Shown: one piece after another, positions 56,052 to 64,000 of the stretch
How the letters are laid out: each line of letters opens with the position of its first letter
How positions within the stretch are numbered: position 1 is the first letter of the stretch
Origin: Gordonia hongkongensis
GTDB lineage: Bacteria > Actinomycetota > Actinomycetes > Mycobacteriales > Mycobacteriaceae
Assembly (NCBI RefSeq): GCF_023078355.1
Contig: NZ_CP095552.1
Location: forward strand, 3,224,001-3,288,000
DNA length: 64,000 nt
Direction of reading: 5' to 3'
Notes under the pieces: generated by a model
Told to the model about the DNA's origin: nothing
The model's input: the letters and a program-made list of their open reading frames with translations, nothing else
Databases searched by the model: none
Program-made: the position numbers and the translations under genes

Positions 56052-56263
56052 CGCTCGCCCCACCACACCGCGAGCAGCGTCAGTCCGCTCGCCCAGGCGG
56101 TGACCACGAGTGAGCCGAGAAGAACGATGCTGACCAGTGCCACCACGACCGCGGCGGCGACGGCGTGTGCCTTGTGGACCGGCCACTGCGCACCCAGGAC
56201 ATCGACGGTGCGGGGCTGCCGCGATGCAGGACGACCGGGGTCGACGTCGATCAGAGTCGCCAT
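55994..56263 (-). CDS. Small two-helix membrane protein (89 aa)
   Basis: A polar N-terminus (MATLIDVDPGRPASRQPRTVDVLG), then the HKAHAVAAAVVVALVSIVLLGSLVV helix, and a second hydrophobic segment with LLAVWWGERYLPG. GGGAG precedes the ATG and a TACACT box lies 46 bases upstream, so expression looks real. Its 3' end overlaps the convergent beta-propeller gene by 58 bases. No function is recognised. Confidence 0.7.
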   Translation of the reverse strand: MATLIDVDPGRPASRQPRTVDVLGAQWPVHKAHAVAAAVVVALVSIVLLGSLVVTAWASGLTLLAVWWGERYLPGTAAVAPASNPPGIS

Positions 56264-56308
56264 GTCGGATCACTCCCTCACTGGCCGGGTGCGCTGGACG
56301 TGACGTCG

Positions 56309-56314
56309 AGTGTA
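56309..56314 (-). promoter_or_regulatory. -10 box for the 89-residue membrane protein gene
   Basis: TACACT on the minus strand, 46 bases from the ATG at 56263. The short leader contains GAGGGAG. The upstream AT-rich patch ACATTTTCGTTCG may hold the -35 region. Confidence 0.35.
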
Positions 56315-56404
56315 GCGCAGAACGAACGAAAATGTTCGGCGACCCGAATCCTGAGTCACGGCCGGGTGAAGTCCGTCGAGCAGGCGACCCTCACTTCAGC
56401 CGCG

Positions 56405-59947
<3,543 letters not shown>

Positions 59948-59967
59948 GGCGCCTCTTCTGTCGAGAT

Positions 59968-60003
59968 CAGTCGGTAGATGTCGGGTCAGTCGTCAGATGT
60001 CGG
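59968..60003 (-). repeat. Direct repeat pair in the dnaE1 leader
   Basis: Two 17-base near-copies, CAGTCGGTAGATGTCGG at 59968-59984 and CAGTCGTCAGATGTCGG at 59987-60003, lie 19 bases apart, 20-56 bases before the dnaE1 GTG. A TAGAGT box (minus strand, 60074-60079) could be the -10, placing the repeats in the 5' untranslated region. Role unknown. Confidence 0.45.
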
Positions 60004-60166
60004 TTCGGTCGGCGGTCATCGGCACCCGGGAGAGTGCGCCCGAAGGCGGTCGGGCGGGTCCGAGTCCGGGTCCACTCTAGGCGCGTGCACCGACACCGCC
60101 GGGCTCCCACTCCGCGTCGTGACGGATGGGACAGCTGTGGTAGCGGAGCCGGTTCGCTCACCGCGC

Positions 60167-61738
60167 TCACAGGGCCATGAACACGAGGACGATCGCGACC
60201 AGCAACACCGCGGCGACGATCGCCAGCACGATGGGCAACCGGTTCGACGACGACGGCGTCGATGAAGTCGGACCCGCCGGCCCGGCCCAGCCCCGGGGAC
60301 CTTGACCGGGCAGCCCGCCGGGTCCCGCGGCATCCAGGCCGCGCGGCGGGGTGCCGGCCGGTGTCGGGCCGACGCCGCCCAGGCGGCTCCGGTCGGGCCG
60401 CAGGTGGTCGTTGCTCTGCCGGAACGGATTCGACGGCGGATGCTGCCACACCGCCGGATCGGCACCGGTCGTCGGCCTCGATCTCGGGCCGCGCCCGGGC
60501 ACCCGCGAGCCCGGCGCGGGGCCGGAGGGCGGCGTGGCGGCACCCGGTGGGGCGTTCGGCGGACCGCCGCGCGCCGGGGCCGCGCGCTGCGTCGCTTCAT
60601 GTGCCGGGTCAACGTTCGCCGCGGGACGGCCGGGCCCGGGTCGGCGGGGCTCGGCCGGCCCCGGCCGTGATCGACGTTCCGCGGGTGGTCGGTCGGGGGT
60701 CGCGGCGCGACCGGCGGGCGGCGGTGTCGGCCGGTCGGACCGTCCGGGCATGTCCGGCGCGCGCGGACCCGGGACGGCGCCGCCGGCCATCCGACCGGGG
60801 AGGCCGCGAACCGTCTCCGCGTCGAGGTCGGCGGCCGACCTCGGCCGCACGTTCCGCAGACCCGTCGCCAGCGCGTCGGCGAACTCCCGGCAGCTGGCGA
60901 AGCGCTCGTCCGGGGACTTCGCCATCGCACGCGCGATGACCGCGTCGGCGTCGGGCGAGAGTCCGGGCACGAGCTCGGAAACCCGCGGTACGGGTTCTTT
61001 CAGATGTGCTCCGATGACGGCGCCGTTGTCGCGGTCGTCGAAGGGCACGCGCCCGGTGAGCAGGTGGAAAGTGGTGGCCGCCAGCGAATACTGGTCGGTC
61101 CGGCCATCGAGTCGACGACCCGTCAGCTGCTCCGGGGACGCGTACGACAGCGTGGCGAGGACCGTGCCGACCGAGGTGAGCGCCTCGGTCTCGTCGGACA
61201 GTTTGGCGACCCCGAAGTCGGTCAGCAGGACCCGCTGCTCGTCGAACGACGAATCATCGTCGACCTCGGCGAGCAGGATGTTGGCGGGTTTCACATCGCG
61301 GTGCAGCAGTCCGCGCCGGTTGGCGTGGTCGATCCCCCGCGCCACCTCCGACACGATGTGCACCACGCGACGCGGGGCGAGGCGGCCGCGTCCGGCGAGT
61401 TCGCGCGCACAGTCGGTTCCCGGGACGTACTGCATGGCGATCCAGAGCAGATCGGCCTCCGCCGACTTGTCCGGCCTCGACGCCACCGGCACACTCGCAC
61501 GTCCGCGGTTGAACACGGTGACGATGTTCGGGTGGTCGAGCGTGGCCGCGACCTCCGCCTCACGCAGGAACCGCCGGCGAAAGTTGCTGTCCGTGAGCCC
61601 GGCCGAGGCCTTCAGCACCTTCAGGGCGTCGTACCGGGGCAGCTCCGGATGCCGGGCGAGGAAGACCGCACCCATGCCGCCGCTGCCGAGTACCCGTTCG
61701 ACGCGGTACCCGGCGACGAGGGTTCCCGGCTCGAGCAC
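60167..61738 (-). CDS. Ser/Thr protein kinase with C-terminal membrane anchor
   Basis: 523 residues. The N-terminal kinase domain (about 10-280) is complete: GSGGMGAVF glycine loop (18-26), Lys40, HRDVKPAN (146-153), DFGVAKL (174-180) and SYASPEQL. It is the bacterial PknB-like type. A Pro/Arg/Gly-rich linker of about 200 residues follows. One hydrophobic helix (about 500-521, LPIVLAIVAAVLLVAIVLVFMAL) ends the protein. No extracellular sensor domain is present, unlike PknB or PknD. Start GTG with TAGATT six bases upstream. GGGGGA in between could also act as a ribosome site. Confidence 0.93.
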   Translation of the reverse strand: MLEPGTLVAGYRVERVLGSGGMGAVFLARHPELPRYDALKVLKASAGLTDSNFRRRFLREAEVAATLDHPNIVTVFNRGRASVPVASRPDKSAEADLLWIAMQYVPGTDCARELAGRGRLAPRRVVHIVSEVARGIDHANRRGLLHRDVKPANILLAEVDDDSSFDEQRVLLTDFGVAKLSDETEALTSVGTVLATLSYASPEQLTGRRLDGRTDQYSLAATTFHLLTGRVPFDDRDNGAVIGAHLKEPVPRVSELVPGLSPDADAVIARAMAKSPDERFASCREFADALATGLRNVRPRSAADLDAETVRGLPGRMAGGAVPGPRAPDMPGRSDRPTPPPAGRAATPDRPPAERRSRPGPAEPRRPGPGRPAANVDPAHEATQRAAPARGGPPNAPPGAATPPSGPAPGSRVPGRGPRSRPTTGADPAVWQHPPSNPFRQSNDHLRPDRSRLGGVGPTPAGTPPRGLDAAGPGGLPGQGPRGWAGPAGPTSSTPSSSNRLPIVLAIVAAVLLVAIVLVFMAL

Positions 61739-61744
61739 TCCCCC

Positions 61745-61750
61745 AATCTA
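61745..61750 (-). promoter_or_regulatory. -10 box for the kinase gene
   Basis: TAGATT on the minus strand, six bases from the GTG at 61738, the same spacing as the other leaderless candidates in this window. Confidence 0.5.
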
Positions 61751-61802
61751 GCGGTGTGTCTCGGAAATAGTCGATCGAACGGCCTGGTCGCGCGAGGCAT
61801 CA

Positions 61803-61828
61803 GGCCCGCTCGCTCCGCTCCCGGCGCC
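61803..61828 (+). repeat. Single copy of the treY repeat core
   Basis: Twenty-six bases identical to the core of the 36-base repeat in treY (GCCCGCTCGCTCCGCTCCCG followed by GCGCC, with one G before). It lies in the short gap between the kinase gene start and the rluD-like stop, about 22 kb from treY. Confidence 0.9.
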
Positions 61829-61836
61829 TCGTGAGG

Positions 61837-62763
61837 TCAGGTCGCGCGCAGGACCTCGAGCGCGTGCTGCAGGTCCTCGGGGTATGACGAGGTGAACTCC
61901 ACCTGTCGGCCGTCGGCCGGATGGGCGAACCCGAGCGATCGCGCGTGCAGCCATTGGCGTTCCAGACCCAGCTTCTTGGCCAGCACCGGATCGGCGCCGT
62001 ACGTGGGATCACCGCAGCACGGATGGTGGAGGGCCGAGAAGTGAACCCGGATCTGGTGTGTGCGACCGGTTTCGAGGTGAACGTCCAGCAGCGACGCCGA
62101 CGCGAACATCTCCAGGGTGTCGTAGTGGGTGACACTCGGTTTGCCGTTCGCGGTCACCGCGAACTTCCAGTCGTTGCCGCGGTGGCGGCCGATCGGCGCA
62201 TCGATGGTCCCCGACGGCGGATCGAGGTGCCCCTGGACGAGCGCGTGGTAACCCTTGTGCACGGTCCGCTGTTTGAACGCCCGCTTGAGCAACGTGTACG
62301 CCCGTTCGGACACCGCGACCACCATGACCCCCGACGTGCCGACATCGAGACGGTGGACGATCCCTTGACGTTCGTGCGCTCCCGAGGTCGAGATCCGGAA
62401 ACCCGCGGCCGCGAGGGCCCCGATGACCGTCGGGCCGCTCCAACCCAGCGAGGGATGCGCGGCGACACCCACCGGCTTGTCGACGACGACGATGTCGGAG
62501 TCGTGGTAGATGACCTCGAGGTCCTCGACCGGGGTCGGCTCGACGCGCAACGGCTCCTCCGGTTCGGGCAGCGTGACGTGCAGCATCGTGCCCGCGGCGA
62601 GTTTGTGCGACTTCCCCACCGCCACGCCGTCGACGACGACGTCGCCCTCCTCGGCCAGGGTGGCGACGACGGTGCGCGACAGCCCGAGCATCCGGGAGAC
62701 ACCGGCGTCCACGCGCATCCCGTCGAGGCCGTCGGGCACCGGCAGGAACCGCGATTCACGCAT
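61837..62763 (-). CDS. RluD-family rRNA pseudouridine synthase
   Basis: 308 residues. An N-terminal S4 RNA-binding domain ([29 protein letters not shown]) is followed by the RluA/RluD catalytic domain with the active-site Asp in [38 protein letters not shown] and [10 protein letters not shown] are also present. The target is probably 23S rRNA uridines, as for RluD. The ATG (MRESRFLPV) overlaps the lspA stop by eight bases, so the two are likely co-translated. This pairing matches Rv1539-Rv1540 in M. tuberculosis. Confidence 0.93.
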   Translation of the reverse strand: MRESRFLPVPDGLDGMRVDAGVSRMLGLSRTVVATLAEEGDVVVDGVAVGKSHKLAAGTMLHVTLPEPEEPLRVEPTPVEDLEVIYHDSDIVVVDKPVGVAAHPSLGWSGPTVIGALAAAGFRISTSGAHERQGIVHRLDVGTSGVMVVAVSERAYTLLKRAFKQRTVHKGYHALVQGHLDPPSGTIDAPIGRHRGNDWKFAVTANGKPSVTHYDTLEMFASASLLDVHLETGRTHQIRVHFSALHHPCCGDPTYGADPVLAKKLGLERQWLHARSLGFAHPADGRQVEFTSSYPEDLQHALEVLRAT

Positions 62764-63424
62764 GCGCGCCGCCCTCGGTGCCGGCGGGATCGCGCTGCTC
62801 GCGGCGGGCCGCCCAGCCCGTGCGGGTGCCGTCGTAGTCGAAACCGAGCGCGGAGAGGACGACCAGGAGGATCGCGCCGCACACCACGGCGGAGTCGGCG
62901 ACGTTGAACACCGGCCACCACCCCACCGACACGAAGTCGACGACATGGCCCTGAAGTGGTTGCGGGGCACGGAAGATGCGGTCCGTCAGGTTGCCGATGG
63001 CGCCGCCGAGCACAAGGGCCAGACCCGCCACCCACCACCAGGAGCGCAGCCGGCTGCTGTAGCGGATGATCACGAGCACGACCACCAGGGCGATGATCGA
63101 CAGCACCCAGGTGTATCCGGTGGCCATGGAGAAGGCCGCGCCGCTGTTGCGGACCAGACGCAGGGTGACGAAGTCGCCGATGATCTCCACCGGGCGCATC
63201 GGGTCGATCGTGGCGACCGCGATCGACTTCGTGAGCTGGTCGAGGCCCAAGATCACCAGCGCGACGCCGAGCACCACGATCGTCGCCTTCGGCACCCGGC
63301 GGCCGGGACGTGCGGCGGCGTCGGTGTCGCCGGGTCGGCGGTCGGCCCCGGGTTCGACACGGTCGTGCGGGTCCACGTGCTCTCGATCCGTCAGGGGTTG
63401 GTCATCCACAGCATCATTGTCCAC
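62756..63424 (-). CDS. lspA: Lipoprotein signal peptidase
   Basis: Aspartic protease of the membrane that cleaves lipoprotein signals after Lgt has modified them. Four membrane helices are visible. Catalytic motifs are [10 protein letters not shown] with the nearby GNLTDR (first Asp) and FNVADSAVV (second Asp). The N-terminus is hydrophilic. Three GTG starts are possible (63424, 63409 and 63376). 63424 is used, giving 222 residues. 63376 would give a length closer to the mycobacterial protein. Longer readings cross the divergent lipoprotein gene and are rejected. Confidence 0.92.
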   Translation of the reverse strand: MDNDAVDDQPLTDREHVDPHDRVEPGADRRPGDTDAAARPGRRVPKATIVVLGVALVILGLDQLTKSIAVATIDPMRPVEIIGDFVTLRLVRNSGAAFSMATGYTWVLSIIALVVVLVIIRYSSRLRSWWWVAGLALVLGGAIGNLTDRIFRAPQPLQGHVVDFVSVGWWPVFNVADSAVVCGAILLVVLSALGFDYDGTRTGWAARREQRDPAGTEGGAHA

Positions 63425-63449
63425 GACACGTCGAATACGCTGGCTACCC

Positions 63450-64000
63450 GTGTCCCCGCATCCCCGTCGCCTCCGGTCCGTCGTCTCGTCCATCGGGGCG
63501 GTGACCGCGCTGTCCGTACTGGTCGCGGGATGCGCATCGGGTCCCGACGAGACGCCCGGCGCTCCGGCGGCGAGCACATCGGCGGGCTGCAGCACCGACT
63601 CGCCGTCCCGCGCCGCCGGTGCGGCGCCGGTCCCGATCGCACCGGCGACGGTGACGATCGTCGACGCGGGAACCGGGGAGCGCCGCGTGCCGACGACTGC
63701 GCCGGACGTCGCCACCGCCCAGTCGGTGACCCTGGTGACGACCTCGGAGGTGGCGTCACCGGGCACCTCGGACGCCCAGACCGTCGAGATGCCACTGACC
63801 GCGCGGTTCGGGTGCGCCGATCCCACCGACCTCGAACTCGACGTGGGCACGGTCACATCCCCCGACACGACCCTGAACGACGAACTGTCGGCGATGGCCG
63901 GCGCAAAAGCCGGTCTCACGCTCGGTCCGGGCCTGGCGCCGGTGTCCCTGCGGATCGCCCCGCCGGAGCCGGCCGGCGGCGAGGCGCGACTGGCGGTCGA
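63450..64000 (+). CDS. Putative lipoprotein, 3' end outside window
   Basis: Starts at GTG 63450 ([16 protein letters not shown]). A signal with lipobox LVAGC (Cys28) gives a secreted, lipidated product. The next 155 residues are Ala/Thr/Pro-rich with beta-strand patterns ([47 protein letters not shown]). The reading frame is open to the end of the window. A TACGCT box lies eight bases before the GTG. It is divergent from lspA, only 25 bases between start codons. Family not recognised. Confidence 0.72.
   Translation, partial: MSPHPRRLRSVVSSIGAVTALSVLVAGCASGPDETPGAPAASTSAGCSTDSPSRAAGAAPVPIAPATVTIVDAGTGERRVPTTAPDVATAQSVTLVTTSEVASPGTSDAQTVEMPLTARFGCADPTDLELDVGTVTSPDTTLNDELSAMAGAKAGLTLGPGLAPVSLRIAPPEPAGGEARLAV

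Overview
The window is 64 kb of GC-rich actinobacterial chromosome, most likely from Gordonia or a close relative in the Mycobacteriales. Three things point there. An intact-looking yrbE-mce locus is present, which is typical of mycolate-producing actinobacteria. Gene order follows, from memory, the Mycobacterium tuberculosis stretch Rv1538-Rv1617 (lspA, rluD-like, dnaE1, ilvA, tre, acyltransferase, bio, nad, his, trp, lgt, pyk). Short GC-rich repeats of the Gordonia-like RRERSERA type also occur. No rRNA, tRNA, CRISPR array, insertion sequence or phage gene was seen.

Region 1 (1-24.7 kb, minus strand) is a long co-directional anabolic block. Read in the direction of transcription it runs nadA-nadC, then hisD-hisC-hisB-hisH-(membrane protein)-priA-impA-hisF-hisI, a tautomerase, trpE-(TIGR02234 membrane protein)-trpC-trpB-trpA, lgt, gltB-gltD and pyk. 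Nearly every junction is a 1-8 bp overlap (GTGA, ATGA or similar), so translation is probably coupled. PriA serves both His and Trp synthesis, which explains the absence of trpF. nadB, found between nadA and nadC in mycobacteria, is missing here.

Region 2 (24.7-33.8 kb) holds cofactor genes and their regulators. A DUF1990/XRE pair is divergent from a methionine aminopeptidase, with a striking paired-dyad operator between them. A 23-bp tandem repeat array lies ahead of an NrtR-like Nudix regulator with a degenerate Nudix box. A biotin operon follows (bioA-bioF-bioD-bioB-bsaP-DUF2567), facing a BioQ-like TetR gene across three tandem palindromes. BioD carries an in-frame insertion of six short repeats.

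Region 3 (33.9-53.3 kb) has a membrane acyltransferase with an SGNH domain, then glgX/treX-treY on the plus strand. A complete yrbE-mce operon on the minus strand follows (yrbEA, yrbEB, mceA-F and an Mce-associated protein), and then treZ on the plus strand. The mce locus therefore splits the treX-treY-treZ group. mceD is broken by a one-base frameshift. TreY has three in-frame 12-residue repeats, and a 26-bp piece of that repeat recurs near 61.8 kb.

Region 4 (53-64 kb) holds a small protein made of six calcium-loop repeats, ilvA, a secreted beta-propeller-like protein, a small membrane protein, dnaE1, a Ser/Thr kinase with a C-terminal membrane anchor, a RluD-family pseudouridine synthase, lspA, and the start of a lipoprotein gene that leaves the window.

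A recurrent control feature is a TANNNT -10 box placed 6-7 bases before the start codon (pyk, lgt, the XRE gene, the Nudix gene, glgX, treZ and the kinase). This is the signature of leaderless transcripts, and it was used to choose several start codons.
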